From: Uranotaenia lowii
Lineage: Eukaryota > Arthropoda > Insecta > Diptera > Culicidae
DNA length: 64,000 nucleotides
Direction of reading: 5' to 3'
Assembly: GCF_029784155.1 (NCBI RefSeq)
Contig: NC_073691.1
Location: forward strand, 50,512,490-50,576,489
The position numbers and the translations under genes are program-made. The first letter of the stretch is position 1; each line of letters starts with the position of its first letter. Positions 42,608-56,012 of this stretch are shown here, piece after piece. Below the pieces are notes generated by a model. The model saw only the letters and a program-made list of their open reading frames with translations. It did no database searches and had not been told where the DNA came from.

Positions 42608-45495
42608 AATTGAGCAAGAAGATTCTTTTAGCCCCCTTAAACCAAATTTTTTGCTGTTAAAAGTACAGCAGTTTACTTTCATGAGTACAAACCGCTTTTG
42701 TTTTACAAAAATCCATAACGTTGAGAAAAGTTTAACAATATTTTTTAAAATTTCATAGCTACTGGATCTAAAAAACTACATTTTCAGTACTTTTTCTGTT
42801 GTTGTTTCCACACATTTCTACTCTTTTTTTAATTATGAAACATATAAGAGATATAATTTTATTTAGTTTTTGTTAAAATTGTTCCACAAATAACTAAGAT
42901 TTTTCAAGTGATATAAAATTTAGATTAGATTTGTCAATTTGTTGTTGGTTTTTTCCAACCCCGCCTCTGAGCGGGTTTTAATATTTTATCTCTTCAACCT
43001 AACTGAGGATCATGTTTTACTACAAAGTTCAATCCTAAATGGTCGTTACTCTTAGACCTTCCTGCCAATATTTTTTAAATGAAGCTACTAAAATATTGAT
43101 ATTAAAAATACTATAGTGCAATTTCCAGTTTTCTCGTGTTTTTAAGATTCTCTAAACTGTAGCTTAAGTGAACTGCTTGTCAAATTGTTACTATTGGTTT
43201 TAGATTTTTTTTTTCATAGGATGTTACTTTTAAAATCATTCAAAAGTGTGGTAAATAAACATATTTACAAAAAAAAACTTGGTATAAATTGTAAGAAAAC
43301 CATATTTGAAAATATTTTGTGCAGCAAAAGAATGTTAAAATAATGATTGGTTTTAGATCGTTTTCCTGAAATGGGTTAGATTAGGCTCAACTGTGAAAAA
43401 TCAAAATTTAATTTTCAATTTTCTATCCTTTATCAGCTTATTCAAATGGAATGATAGATATGATTAGAATGGTAAGAAGGGTTTTAATTAAATTTATTTC
43501 AATTCTTCAAGATACAGCAAATTTTTGTGTCAAATTTAGCTGGAAACAAGCAAACATTCTTGGTCTTGCTGATTTTTCCAGCATTTGATTTGCATTGCCT
43601 AAAAACTAGCAATTGATAATTGGAACTTGTGTTATTTTTGAAGGTGAAACTCCTTAAGCCTTTGAATTATTGTGTGAGTTGATCGCTTAAAGACTTTAAA
43701 TATGAACCACAAAGCATAACTAAAAGAATTTTCTTTTTTTCTAGTGCAGTAAATTTGACTGAAAAAATCCTTTATACTTTGTTGAAGTAGTTAATTTATT
43801 AATCTTTATTTTCAGCCGGAAAACAATTTTAATCAGCAACTGGTGGGCCAAAACATATTTAAGGGCTGTTGTTTCTCGCCGAGGATAGATCTGGGAAAAA
43901 TTATTGATTTTGCTGGTTTTTTTTTATGCAACTGTAGAGTAAAGTGTATTCAAAAATTATGCAAAACTTTGTTTTCTGAATAACTTTAGAATACATAGAT
44001 TAAAATTGGTGAAATTTTCAGTGAAGCTCCCTAGAAATGTAATGTGTACGTGCTGACAATCTATCAAGAGGTTTTAGAGATACCGTCCAATACTCAAGTT
44101 CATTGACAACATTTTTTGGGCAGGATCGAAAAAAAATACAGAAAAGTCTCAGTGGAAGGCCAAAAACAGCGGAAAATCATCTAATCGACCAAAATGCACA
44201 TGATAATTCGTTTAAGAAGCCCTAGAAACTGAATCGTGAGTTTCAATTTGAATAAAAGTGAAGATTATTGATTCCATGAAGTGAGAGGAATGTAAGAGGT
44301 TCTTTCAAGCTCAATCCAAAAATATGGATAGAGGAAGTGATAAAAATAAAAATTATCAAAATACGGTGATCAAATCGCGCGCAAAATATTTGGACTGCTT
44401 GTGGGGAGATATTTTGGAAAATTTTGTAATGAACAGCAGAACGAACTCTTTCGCGGTCTCCTGGCAGGTTGCCAACCAGAAACTTTTCATTGACATGTCC
44501 AGATGTATTTTTTGGAGATAAACAAAGAAAAAATTAAAAAAAATCAATGTGAAGTACTTGAGGAGGCTATCGATCTGTAGAAATTGCAAATAACTCAATC
44601 ATTCTTAGCGATTGACAAGAAGAATGGCTAAAAATACACTGAAGGCTATCTCCAAATGCGACAGTTTTCTCTGCAAACCACTTCAATTGGTTTCACAATA
44701 TTAATACTCTGTATCTGGAATCGTGTCATTACGCAAAAACGGTGAAGGAGTGATAAAAAATCAAATATGTGGTTTTTGTGCCAAAGAAGGACAATCGGCT
44801 AAATTTGTTATAGTTTATACCAAAATCATAGTTTTGAGTTATTTTGAAGGTCAAGCTTCAGGAAACAGTAAACTTAATCAAAAATAGCCTTGATTTGAAA
44901 AAAGGGGGTGCATAGTATGAATTGCAGATGGTGCATATGTTGCACAAAAATTTAAGTCGAAAAATTTCTTCTTTGGACGCTATCTTAAAAACCACTTGGC
45001 AGTACATGTAAATTTCACATTACCAGGTGACTTCGCTGAAAATTTCATAAATATACATCCATGCATTCAAAAGCTATTCACAAAACAAAGTGTTGCATTT
45101 TTTTCGAATACACCCCTTAAAACTACTAGTTTTTTTTTTTTTTTTTTTTGGAAAACCGGGTCTTAAAAAGTCAATTCTTTATGCAAAAATATTTTATCGA
45201 GATAACGGCAGATTTCAACGTGCATTTCTAAGTCATTTTGCATTAAAATTATAATAACGATTTTCCGGATTTACATTTGTCCCTCTTCCGGGACTTTTAA
45301 GTTTAATTTTTTAAGACCAAAATTTTTTATTTGAAAAAAATAAACACTAGATTTCGACTTCTTATGCATTTTTAAATCATTTGGCATAAAAATTAAAATT
45401 TTAATTTTTAATTTCCACCAGAGGCATTATCATTATAAAAAAAATAGAAAACGCTAAGCGAACCACCAAAATGGTTTATAATTTCTAACCAAGAA
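42608..45495. other. AT-rich sequence without assigned genes
   Basis: Around 44120-44520 short frames (for example 44324-44521 plus) faintly recall a decayed Tc1-type transposase but are too broken to call. A run of about 23 T lies at 45128-45150. Confidence 0.35.
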
Positions 45496-45719
45496 GAAAC
45501 TTATAACCAGTCTTCACGGTGCAACTTGGGTGCGATGTGCACGCAAGTTTTTGTACTTACTTGCACACAACTTTTGAGGCGCAAGTTCAACCCGCACCCA
45601 TTTAAACTCACCGCACTCAAAGTGTAGGGTGCAAGTTCGAGCTCGTGCTCGAACTCGGGTGCGAACCCGTGTGCGCGCATCCATGTTCAGAATCCAGGAT
45701 ACGGAATCAAATGCAGAAA

Positions 45720-46945
45720 GTGTAAGCGCTTGAGCATCTTAGGTACAAAACTTTTTTGTTTCAATTCCAATCGTGATGCTGTCTTCGGGTAAAATGTTTG
45801 TCTTGATTTAGGCTTTGAGAAAATTATTTAATCAAATCAATCGGCTAGTGGATAAAAAAGTTATCATTGAAAAATCTGTTTTTTGCGCATCTCCTGAGCA
45901 AAATATTTCGTAATCCCATTTACGGTTGAGGCTTAATCGCAACCCCTTCCGATGGTCAGATTTTGCTCAATTTGGCTTGTGAACTTCTGGTAAGGCAATG
46001 TTTAATTTTAGCTTGGAGCTGGTTAGATTTACCATGTTTTATTCTTCCTATGTTAATATTTCTTACGTAAAGTAACCATGATCGGGAAAAACTGTGTGTT
46101 TTTGAAAAAAAAGTTCTATATTTCTTTGATTTGGCTCCAAAATTCTGTGACAAGATTCTGTGATGTTTTAATACGATTTTCACTGAAAAACATTTCGCAT
46201 ATGCGTATTTTTACAATATTACAATTACACTGTATCAATATACAGTGTTAACTTTATAACATTTTCGTGAATTTGAAACAGAAATACAAAGTAAGTATTG
46301 GTATGAAAATTTATTAGTTTGAAAAAGTATACAAAATTTCAAAAATCTTTGAATATTTTGTTCTATGACATAAAATCTGTAACGAAAATATGCTCAAAAT
46401 TCTGTAAAATTATACATTATGCTGTGATTTCGGCAACCTTGACCATAACTTCTACAACTTTCCACCGATTTTTGATAATAAGAACTTAAAATCTTTGTTT
46501 TATATCAACATTCAAGTTCCGTATAAAACAAACAATATTAGAATGTTACCATCGCAATAACTTTTCCGTTTTAAGTCCAATCGGATTACAGTCTTCGAGT
46601 GAATTATTTTTCTAAATTCAGGCTTTAAGAAAATTATTCATAAAAAGCAACCGACCAGTGAAGAAAAAAGTTATTAATTAAAAACCAGTTTTTTTTGTTC
46701 CTCCTGAGCGAAATACCTAAAAATCCTATTCACGTTTGAGACTCAAGCAGCCCTCCCCGTGGTCAGATCAATCTGAAATTTGGCATGTGGCCTTCTGGCA
46801 CACTAATACTTAACTTTGACTTGGAGCGAGTGAGATTTACGATGTTTTATTCTTCCTATACTATGATAAGTACACCGTGGTTCGCCAAATTATTCAAAAA
46901 TGCAAAAAATCCTGTTATGATAAAGTAACCATAACTTTTTAAATT
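45720..46945 (+). repeat. Direct duplication of about 350 bp (45745-46090 and 46555-46940)
   Basis: Shared ordered words include CAATCG...GTCTTCG, TTCAGGCTTT(A/G)AGAAAATTATT, CAACCG/CAATCGGC, CTCCTGAGC, GGTCAGAT, CTTGGAGC and ACGATGTTTTATTCTTCCTAT. The copies are diverged (roughly three quarters identical by eye) and start about 810 bp apart. Confidence 0.6.
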
Positions 46946-48299
46946 TTCAAGCGATTTTGAAAAAAATACAAAAGAAAATCGGATTTTTAACATACTACCT
47001 TCGAGTCTGAAACTAAAGCAGAAAAAAAGTCTCTATAAAGATGCGTTTTTTATAATTTTTTCTATCATAAAGCCACTAATATCAACAATACTGTTTATAA
47101 CACTTAAAAATAAAGTTTGTATGATCGATAGAAAATTTATTCACCTTTAATATGCAAATAAGAGATTTCGAATTCACGTCATGCATTAAGAGATATTTTA
47201 ATTTCAGTACACGTACTTTTTAAACTTTTTCAAAATTTCATATTTCGAGCATAACTTAAAAACTGCTCTACTGAGATTTTTTTTAATTTCATTCTCCGAC
47301 TCAGATCCCGATATCACAATTAAAATATAGGTCATTTAAACGAAGTTTGAAAGATGATAAAAACATTATTTCATGTACGACTAATTCAGTCTACAAATAC
47401 TCGAAAAATCTAGTACGGCCTGTTATGAACTTTTGAGCATGATGAACATAAAATTTCTATGAAGTTATTGTGTAAAAAACAATTAAATAAATAGATGATG
47501 CGAAATAAAATTGTAAAACAGTTTAGTATCCTGGTATTAACACAGGGCATTTATAATTCATATAACGAATTAATTGTAGAACAAATAAAAGAAATTATAT
47601 GTAATTCTCAATTTGATAGATGTACAATAAAATGAGGTATTAAACTTTTTCAACATCTTACCAGTGAAAAGTTACCACTATGAAATCTATTCAACGAATC
47701 TTCCAAATTATTATGAGATTTATTTTTTCCCATTTTTGCCAGTTTCATAGATAAAATATTTGTTGCAATTTCTAACCCTTCAAAATTGTTCGGGTCAATA
47801 TGATAAGATCAAGTCTGTCCATTCAAAACGATAATCAAATTAACAACATAAAACTAAAATTTTATTTAAAAAAATCGGCTCATGGAGAAATGAAATACAG
47901 CTAAGCAAAGCCAAAAAAATGTCGTTTTTAAAGTAAGACTTTTTTTTCTAGTGGAAGATCCGAAATAGCGGTCAAAACTTTCGTTGGATTCCAACATATC
48001 TAAACATCGTCGGATGGATGTATTCTTGACAATTCCAAACACCAATGAAACATTCAAATACAGCAAAGCTGTCAGAAGGTACATATAAGTATTTTGAAAA
48101 TATAATTGTTATTTTTTTTCACTATTTTCTGTCTGAACCAGTTTCTTAAAAGCTGGTAATACATATCGACTTAATTTTGAAATGTTGAGTAGCTTGAATA
48201 AATAATCTACACAATGAATATAATATCATAAAAATCGGATAACATTTATGGCCTGGGGAACGCCATCAAACTGCAACTCAAATTTCCTTGAAACGGATG

Positions 48300-48470
48300 T
48301 TTTTCGAACAACTTTAGAAGGTTTTGCCATTTAAACATGTGCTCATTTTTGCCATTTGTGATATTTTTGCCATTTTCTTCTTTTTTGTCACTAAACCCAT
48401 TTTTTATATTTTTGTCATTGTTGACATTTTGAATATTTGACCGTATTTCCATTTGTGTCAATTGGATTTT
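48300..48470 (-). repeat. Short degenerate 9-bp-type repeat, TTTTTGCCA/TTTTTGTCA
   Basis: TTTTTGCCATTTG, ATTTTTGCCATTTTC, TTTTTTGTCAC, TATTTTTGTCATTG and TTGACATTTTG follow each other with near-9-bp spacing. It is an eroded or nascent relative of the large satellite arrays. Confidence 0.5.
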
Positions 48471-49159
48471 TTTTATAATTTTTAATCATTCAAATTTTGC
48501 AAAATTTTACATGTTTTCTACTCGCCATGCGATTATTTATCAATTTTATGTTTGCATTTTTAATGCCTAATAAATATAAACATTGTTTCATGAGGTTTGC
48601 AGAGCGAGAGTTGAAACGGCAGTTTCCAAATGTTTCATAAAATCATCAACCGGTGATTTTATGAAATATTTGGGAACTATCTAGTTTCCAACAAACAAAT
48701 TTTCGGCCGGATTTTTTATTCGGTTATTTGGCCAACGGACAAAAAAAATTCATAAACAATTTTCAAAAACCAACCATATATATGTATCGGTTTTACCACC
48801 CCATACATAACTCCAAAAATGCTCAAAAAACAGCAGTGAAATTGAATAACATACGCACAAACGATAGAAAAACTAACTGAAGATAATAATTCATACCCTA
48901 TTCAACTCCCAGGCATACACAGGCAGACACATTCAATCTCAGTTCAGCCAGCCACTATGAGTACAAAACTCGGTACGAACCCGAAGCGAACCAGAGTACG
49001 AACATCGGGGCGCGCACTCGGGTACAATAAATGTGCTCGAGTTCAGGTTCGAGCTAAACCCAAGTACAAGCTTGTGTGCAAGTTCAGAGAAAACTTGCGC
49101 CTGGATTTCCGCACTCAAGTTGAACTCGGTACATGTTTTCGTGAAGACTGCTTATAACA

Positions 49160-50175
49160 GATTGAATTGCGATGATTTTACATGACAAATTTTACCCTGG
49201 TCAGTTCAACTAAACACCTGTGATGAATGTAACACCAACTCAAAATATCAAACAACCATTCATGCCGGATGGAAGAAAGAAAAACAGAACAATACCACAA
49301 AGGCCAGTCAGGTCATTGACAGGATCAAATGTTGATCCCTTTTTTCACTTAATGTTCTGCACTTTTTCCTCGATCGAAGTCTCCTATTCACAGACATTGA
49401 AGACTTTCCTTCAGAACCTATTCCTTAAATTTTTTTTTATCCAGCCCCTTTCTTACACGAATCAAACGGAGACACAACATGTCTACACAAACTTTAATGC
49501 TTTCTATCGGTAAACCATGTGATGGTTGTTTTTCAACGATTATTTATTTAACAGTCCATAAATGACGAGTTTTAATTTTTAAATTATTTTTTTTTAAACT
49601 TAAGGAAGTTGAATAAAATATTGGAAGTAATACTGAAATAACATTTTACTTCATCCAAATTGTTACGTTTTTTCTGGAACGTTCCTGATAGAAGGTTTCC
49701 ACGAGACGATGAGATTTTCTCCCTACTTTCATTACGTTCCATTGAAGCAACTTGGGAGGATTCTTCATTGTTCTGCTGTTGTGATGGAAAAAAAGAAAAA
49801 AATCGATTAATGCATTTCCCACCTTCGGTCTAAGAATGGTAATTTCGTTCATGGATAAAAAAAAGGTAATTCAATACAGCTTAAGGCTAGGAGTTCAGAA
49901 ATGTTTTGTCGCAGATATATCACAAAATTTGATAGAAAAGGGACCATATTTTCTTTGATTTTCATTAAATGATTTGACTAATTAGCCAAAAACTATAATT
50001 TTTCTTTAAAAAATGGGAGGATTTGATTTGATGAAACTAAAAGCAAAGCTTTTAGTTTTAAAATATTTAAAAAAAACATTTCTGATAAAAAAATGGGGTT
50101 TAACTTTATTTTTTTTTTACTGTTCAAATAGAAAAATATCAAAGATCGCAAACTTTATCGACAAGCAGTAAATCA
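49160..50175. other. AT-rich to mixed sequence, nothing recognised
   Basis: Small frames (for example 49220-49513 plus) lack family signatures. Confidence 0.35.
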
Positions 50176-51970
50176 ACACAAATTTGCCCGATTAAGTGTT
50201 GTTTGCCGGTACACAAAAGTCTTTAAGGGGTAGCAAGAAGAAAAAAAACTCCTTTTACCCTTAATGGAAGGGTTCTCGAGTTTCGAATTTTCTTTGAACC
50301 GATTCGATACGGGTACCGGCAACTCTAGAATCAATGTGCCTTTTAATTTCTTCGACTCGAAAACAATGTGCCGCAGCCAGCCGCACGTGATGAAATTAAA
50401 ATAAACACATGTAATTCAACTCCTTTATCAGCTTTATTTGCTGTTTGCTTCGAGAAGGACATGCATCAGCCCCTGCTAATTGTGCCCACCCTAACTTTTA
50501 GGGGAAAACTTTTCTTTTCCTAGCAAAATTTCCATTCCAGAAGCGTGAGAAGAATCCCAGGGAAAAGTTTTTCTGAAACCATCTCACCACCCCATTTTTG
50601 AGAAACTGAGGAAAAATCAGCACACCTCCAGGAATGTTCCTGGCCCAAGCTCGGTAATTAATCGAAGTCAAACCAGCAAATTTAAATCCGTTGCGGGAGG
50701 GGTTCGAAAGTTTTCGAGACATGTTATTACGAGGTTTTGGTTCCGGCGGTATGGAATTTTGGACGAGTGGTTTTGAGCGGTGGTTTCCGATTTGAGGTTT
50801 TCAAACACCTAGTAATTTAATGGGTGATTGGTATTATTTTCGCACGCATGTCGTCTCTAGCACTAGTTTTCCGGAAAACAATTTGCAGCACTGTGGGTTA
50901 GATAGAGAAATTTCATTACATTGTGGAAAAAGTCAAATTGATCCCTTTTATCCTCTCTCACTCAGATGAAAACCAGCCTAAATTTATTGTATGGCGACCG
51001 TCAAAAATGTTTAAGCGAGTATCATTCCATCTAGATGCCTCAAAGCTATCTTAAAGGTATCAATTTGATGAGATTCTAAAAAAAACGAAATGCAACCTCA
51101 TTGAATTTTGTTTGATTAATTTTTGACGGTCGCCATGCAAATTCTATTGATAGCTCACACATTTTTACAATTAATTTATTAAAAATCACACCGAGAAAAC
51201 TCAAACTTTTATCCACTGTGTCACCAGTATCGAAATGAAAATTATCGGTCACGTTGCAAAAATTAGCGGTTCTCGTTCCCGGTTTTCCCGGCTTGGACGA
51301 AGTCAATCGAGCAACACCCACTCATTCTGGGCCGGACCAGGGGACAAAACGATTTCCGGTTAGAGTGGCGCCCGATCGGTTTCAATTGTTCTCGTCTGGC
51401 TGGACGCCCTCACTTGATTCTCACTTTCAATCTCTCTCTGTCTCTCTGTCCGGACTCTAAACTTCGTACCTTTTGTACTTAGACACGTGGGAAAGTTGCA
51501 ACTTTGTTTAGGGACCAGTTCAAGCCACACTTAATCAAGGGAGGGCCCCGAAGGGTGTTGCGGGTATCGATTCCGGCGGGCATTGATTGTTTTCGTGGTA
51601 ATTTTGAAATGGGAAAAAGGCTTTCATGGTAATGAACGAGACAGTGAATAGAGAACATAATGGGCGGTTAGCTGGAATTGTAGTTGCAAATCGATGAAGC
51701 TGTCAATCTCATCGATACAATTAGGAGGCGCGCAAACGAGCAACATTGTAAGTCTCAGTTTACAGTGAGCGAGTGGCTGCGGATGGCGAATTAAGTAGAG
51801 GCACTTATCAATGATGTTGCAGTTGTTTTGGCTAACCAAATAAACAAATTGACTCGATAGAAACAGAGCAACTGAAATAGCCGTTGATAACAAGACTTTA
51901 CTTATACAGTACATCAGTGTTAAGGTTGCACAAACTACAATATTAAATCATTCGGATTTTAATGACACAA
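50176..51970. other. Base-balanced, single-copy-looking island
   Basis: GC content rises between 50180 and 50900 and again at 51230-51620, with CT-rich words (CTCTCTCTGTCTCTCTGTCC near 51430). No frame shows a known domain. Apart from a small inverted-repeat pair (50991-51136) no mobile sequence is seen. It may be regulatory or untranslated host sequence. Confidence 0.3.
50991..51136. mobile_element. 146-bp segment with perfect 18-bp inverted ends
   Basis: ATGGCGACCGTCAAAAAT (50991-51008) is exactly inverted at 51119-51136. It may be a very small MITE or a cruciform-capable hairpin. The flanking duplication is unclear. Confidence 0.5.
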
Positions 51971-51980
51971 ATATGAAATA

Positions 51981-53560
51981 CTAGCTGACAAGGTGTGTTT
52001 TGCTACACCTTCCAAGAATTATTGAAATTTGTGGTACCGAGTTGTTTAAATTTTCATTAATCTGCACAAAATTCTAAATTAAATTTCAAAATCATTAAAA
52101 AAAATTTCAAAATAAAATTGCTTTTTTGAATTTTGAAATCTTTATTTTTTTTAATCCGTGTTTTAATCCTTTTTATGATTCTGGATTTCTTTGCTTCATA
52201 AGTGTATAACTCATGCCAAAATCTTTTTCTATGTATGGAATCTTCGCTCTCCCTTTTAAATGTGGAGAGGGTTTCAAACTATTCTAGAAACAATTTTTGA
52301 AAGGGAGCCTCAAATTATCGAAGAAATATTGCCCGTACACAAATATTCTCCCATGCAAATTTGGTTCCATTTACTAAATTATTAACCGAAATATTAAAAA
52401 AAAATTTATGGGTGCCCCTATTTCTACCAATCCCTTTCCTGGAAGGAGAGGATCAAGATCAAACATTACGTGCATTTAAATACACTCCCATGCTCAATTT
52501 TGTTGCATTTGTTCGATTGTTCGATCCCATGTCAAATTTGGTTTTATTTGTAAGATTAGTTCTTGATTTATGCAAAACAGTCGTCTGTGAGCTCTCGTCT
52601 TCTCAAACTGTATCCATAATTGAAGGAGAAAGAATTCTCAAATAAACAAATAACCATTTAACGTATCCAAATGCTTTCCCATGTCAAAGTTGTTTCCATT
52701 TGCTTGATTAGTTCTCGCTTTATGCGAAAAATTGTAAAGGGGCCTCCCTCTCTCCTTCCGATCACGCAACTGGGAGGAGGCAGTAGTATCAAATACTCAC
52801 AGAAACATTCCATGTGCTCAAATATCCTCCCAAGCCTAATTTCGTTCCATTTGCTAAGTTATTTCGTGAGTGCGGTAATAAATTGTATGGGAGCACCCTC
52901 CTTTCTTAAGATTTTCCGACTTGAAGAACGGAGCGTTCTCAAAATATCATTGAAACATTTTTCGTAATCAAATACCTTTCCACACCAAATTTGGTCCCAT
53001 TTGGTTGAATATTTTCCCAGTAATGCTAAAAATTGTAAAGGAGCCTCCTTCCTACTTTAGGGGGGGAGGGGTACAAATTCAGGGGGTATTCATAGGACTA
53101 TTTATCGTTCCAAAATATCCATCCAAGCCAAATTTGGTTTCATTTGCTCGAAAAATTTTTAAGTTATGCAATAAAAAGGAGATAAAGCCCCCCCTCCTTC
53201 CCGTTTTTCCATTGGAAGGAGAGATGGGATTTAAATAATCATAGAACCATTTCTCGTATTCCATTACCCTCTCATGCCAAAATTGGGTCCATTCGCTTGA
53301 TTAGTTCTCCAGTTATGTAAAAAACTGTAAGGTATGCCCCTCCCCCTTCCTTTCCTTACACTGGAAGAAGGGAGGGGTACCAAATATTTTTGGGAACATT
53401 TCTCGTACCCAAGTACCCGCCCATGCCAACTTTGGTATGATTTGCTTGATCAGTATTCGAGATATGAAGACTTATATTTTTTATATGAGAGACACCTTCC
53501 CCCTCCAAGAAAAGGGAAGGGTCCCATACTATTATAGGAACCTTCTCCGGCCTCCTATTC
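51981..53560 (-). mobile_element. Helitron copy 2, 5'-truncated
   Basis: On the minus strand the element ends ...GGTGTAGCAAAACACACC, a short linker, then CTAG (51981-51984), with host A adjacent on plus. From 52340 to 53530 it contains about nine of the 150-bp units seen in copy 1 (CCAAATTTGGTTCCATTTG cores near 52352, 52528, 52980, 53122 and others, with C-rich and G-rich blocks). The TC 5' end and the CTGT tract are absent, so the left end is lost near 53560. Confidence 0.75.
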
Positions 53561-53707
53561 CATCTCCCTCCCGTTCTCATCCCTCTCCCATCAAAGACAA
53601 AGGAGAATGAAAAAAAAACACCGGCCAAATGGCAGATGGCCAATGGATGTGTGTTTTTGAATTCGACGATGGCAGAAAGGCTATGACAATAAACCTTCGT
53701 TTTCTAA

Positions 53708-53780
53708 CCGACTCAGATGATGCATTTTGTAAGATATCGGATGGGCAAGCCGAGCTGAGGTGAGTTCGATTCTCAATATT
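53708..53780 (+). mobile_element. Possible tRNA-like SINE head
   Basis: GAGTTCGATTCTCA (53763) matches a B box and is followed by a T run. The upstream A-box-like GATGCATTTTGTAAGATATC is poor. No second copy was seen. Confidence 0.3.
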
Positions 53781-54525
53781 TTTTTTATGAATTATCCTAT
53801 AGTAAGAAATCCCCATAAAATGTTTTTCTTGTTTAGTTTGAATTAAGTGGTCATGCATTATTTTGCTAGGCAGCTCGAGCCCTTATGCCAGTATTGCTTT
53901 CACAATCATATCATTCACGGTACTGTATATTTTTCAGCGCATTTTCGGCACAAAGATTTGCTAATTGGGCATTGGATTCATGCAACCTCTTCTATGAGTG
54001 TACTTATTGTTCTCAGAATGTGGAGAAGGATGTTTCTGTTAGCTTTAGACCATAAATTTTTCTAGAGTCTCGATCCATGTCGAAACCCATTTTTTTTAAT
54101 CTGAAATTGATTTTCCCAAATTTGTTACTTAGGGGAAAGTCACCCTGAGAGAGAATCACAATTGAAAATCATGTATTCCTTTTTTCATCTCAGTCTTTGT
54201 GCAAATGGACAGTTTAAGTTGTTTGCTATCAGTTAAACCATAAAAATAAGTAAATTTCCTTAATCAAAACTGTTTTTTTTTATTAACCTAAAACATGGTA
54301 CAAAATTACACAATTCAAAATGGTCGGATAAAACGGACGCTGTGTGAAAAAGGTAGATACTGCATTTTAGAAGGTTTTTAAATCAAAACATCTTGTACAG
54401 TAACGAAACAGTGTGGTTCTTGGTATCCCGTGTTTTATTGGTGCTGTTTCCACCGGGGAACATTTTTCTACAATTTTTTGTCCTGTTTGAGATGCTGAGT
54501 GCTTTTCGATCAATACAGATGCTCT
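53781..54525. other. AT-rich sequence, nothing recognised
   Basis: I saw no recognisable frame or repeat ends. Confidence 0.35.
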
Positions 54526-54529
54526 GCGA

Positions 54530-55528
54530 AGTAGTTCCACCTCCCCGTGGTGCAGAGTGGAAACGTGTCTGCAAGTCCGGCGTATTGCAGATGTACGGCC
54601 AAGAAAACTACACCAAACCCACTAGAGGCTGTCGACGGGTCTGCCAAACCCGCGCGGAAGATGTGGTGCACCCGGGTACTTAGGTACCAGTACTTGGGTG
54701 TGTGCGTAATGGTCCAACACGCTTTCGGGGGGTCATGGCCCTGATATGCGGACGTGACCGGAGGGAGAGGTTCGACACGCGTTTCGGGAATTGATGCGCC
54801 CGAACCGCGAGTGTGACCTGATAAGGGCGTTCTATAGCCCGATCTGCGCTTCGGGTGGTCAAGCGCCCGACTTGAAGATCGGGTAGTTGCGCTGAGTGGT
54901 GACTTAAGTCAACACTATTTGTGAGTTCGGAGGAGTCTGAGTCCTACACGTGGCCTAGGGGGCTTACCCCCCCTACCCGCGTGTTTGAACAGAGAAAGTG
55001 TCGTCGACAACTCGCTTTGTGTTTCTGGATCTTGGACTGGATTCACAAAGTTAGTAGTTGCGCTGCGTGGGGACCTCATTCACATGATGAGATGTCGGGT
55101 CCTAACTCGTCAGAGGAGGGGTCGCGCATCGAGTTGTGTTAGAATGAGGTTATGCTGACAGAGGATTCGGAAACGAGTATCGCCTTAGAGCGCACTAGCG
55201 CGAAATGACCTCCCACTATTGAAGCAAAGTGTGTCAAACAGTTCGAGGTGGGAACAAAGGTCAGTGGCCCCAGGTGGACTTTATGGCGTAGGGGGTACAG
55301 TGTTCCTTAGCATTGTATCATGAGTCGTCCAATTGCACCCATGGACCCAGAGTAGCAAACTGGGGGGACGCGGTGGCTCGCCGTGCCTTGGAATGCAATC
55401 CGTAAATTGGATTTACCACCTGGGTTAACAACTTATAAAAAAAAAAGATCGAACCGATCCGTAAACCGGGATTTACCGCCTGTGGTTATCAACTAAAAAA
55501 AAAGAAGATCAAACCGATGAAAAATTAT
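54530..55528 (+). mobile_element. GC-rich element of about 1 kb with repeated A-rich tail, unknown family
   Basis: This kilobase is sharply GC-richer than both flanks and has no long frame. It ends with a tail that is duplicated: CCGTAAATTGGATTTACCACC, GTTAACAACTTAT, a run of A, GATCGAACCGAT, then CCGTAAACCGGGATTTACCG, GTTATCAACTA, a run of A and GATCAAACCGATG. The start CCCCGTGGTGCAGAGTGG resembles an RNA polymerase III A box. Composition, 3' A-rich repeats and lack of coding suggest a non-autonomous retroelement or a LINE untranslated region. Identity is unknown. Confidence 0.45.
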
Positions 55529-55935
55529 CCCAAGCAACCAAAAGTCTCGTTAAAAAGGTCGAACACAGCTTAATCAGCATAATCAATGTTCTGAAGTACG
55601 TTTTATTCAGCCCAAAATTTAAGTTCTTATTGAAACTTTGAAGTTCCATTACAGATTTGAACGGCCTTCTATTCAGCCCACAAGTAAACGTTTAATCAGC
55701 GAAAACAAAAAAAAAATCCTCCTCTCCTCTCTTGCTTTGGTCACCACCAGCCCATGTGGTGCTGCCGGTTTCTCGGCATCCATCTTTATTTCTCCCATCA
55801 CCTCCCTCAATTGATCTTACTTAATTGCTTTGTTTTTAACTTTGCTCGACACATGGCAGCACGCACGCCAATTTTGCTACACAATTATTTGATTCGCTTA
55901 CTCAAACAATCAAACAACCTAATGGAAAAAAATTA

Positions 55936-56012
55936 GTCCTGGTACCAGATTTGAACCCGATCCTCCGAGATGATAGCCAAACACGCTGCCACGACGCCAC
56001 GCCTAGATGTTG
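55936..56012 (-). mobile_element. tRNA-derived SINE, CATCTAGGCGTGG family, copy 2
   Basis: Read on minus: CATCTAGGCGTGGCGTCGTG (A box), CAGCGTGTTTGGC, and GGATCGGGTTCAAATC (B box). The first 12 bases equal the start of the copy at 30291. Confidence 0.5.

Larger units (their letters stand above)
45498..49157. mobile_element. Candidate 3.7-kb element with diverged inverted ends
   Basis: The left end ACTTATAACCAGTCTTCACGG (45498) pairs with the right end, read inwards, GTTATAAGCAGTCTTCACGA (49157 backwards). For about 200 bp inside each end the sequence is rich in GCAAGTTC, CGAACCCG and GTGCGAAC words. Between them is AT-rich DNA without transposase. It could be one element or two solo ends in opposite orientation. 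Confidence 0.45.

Noticed and set aside
44120..44520. Possible Tc1-type transposase remnant
   Set aside because: Weak resemblance of a few words only, with many stops. Not enough to support a call.
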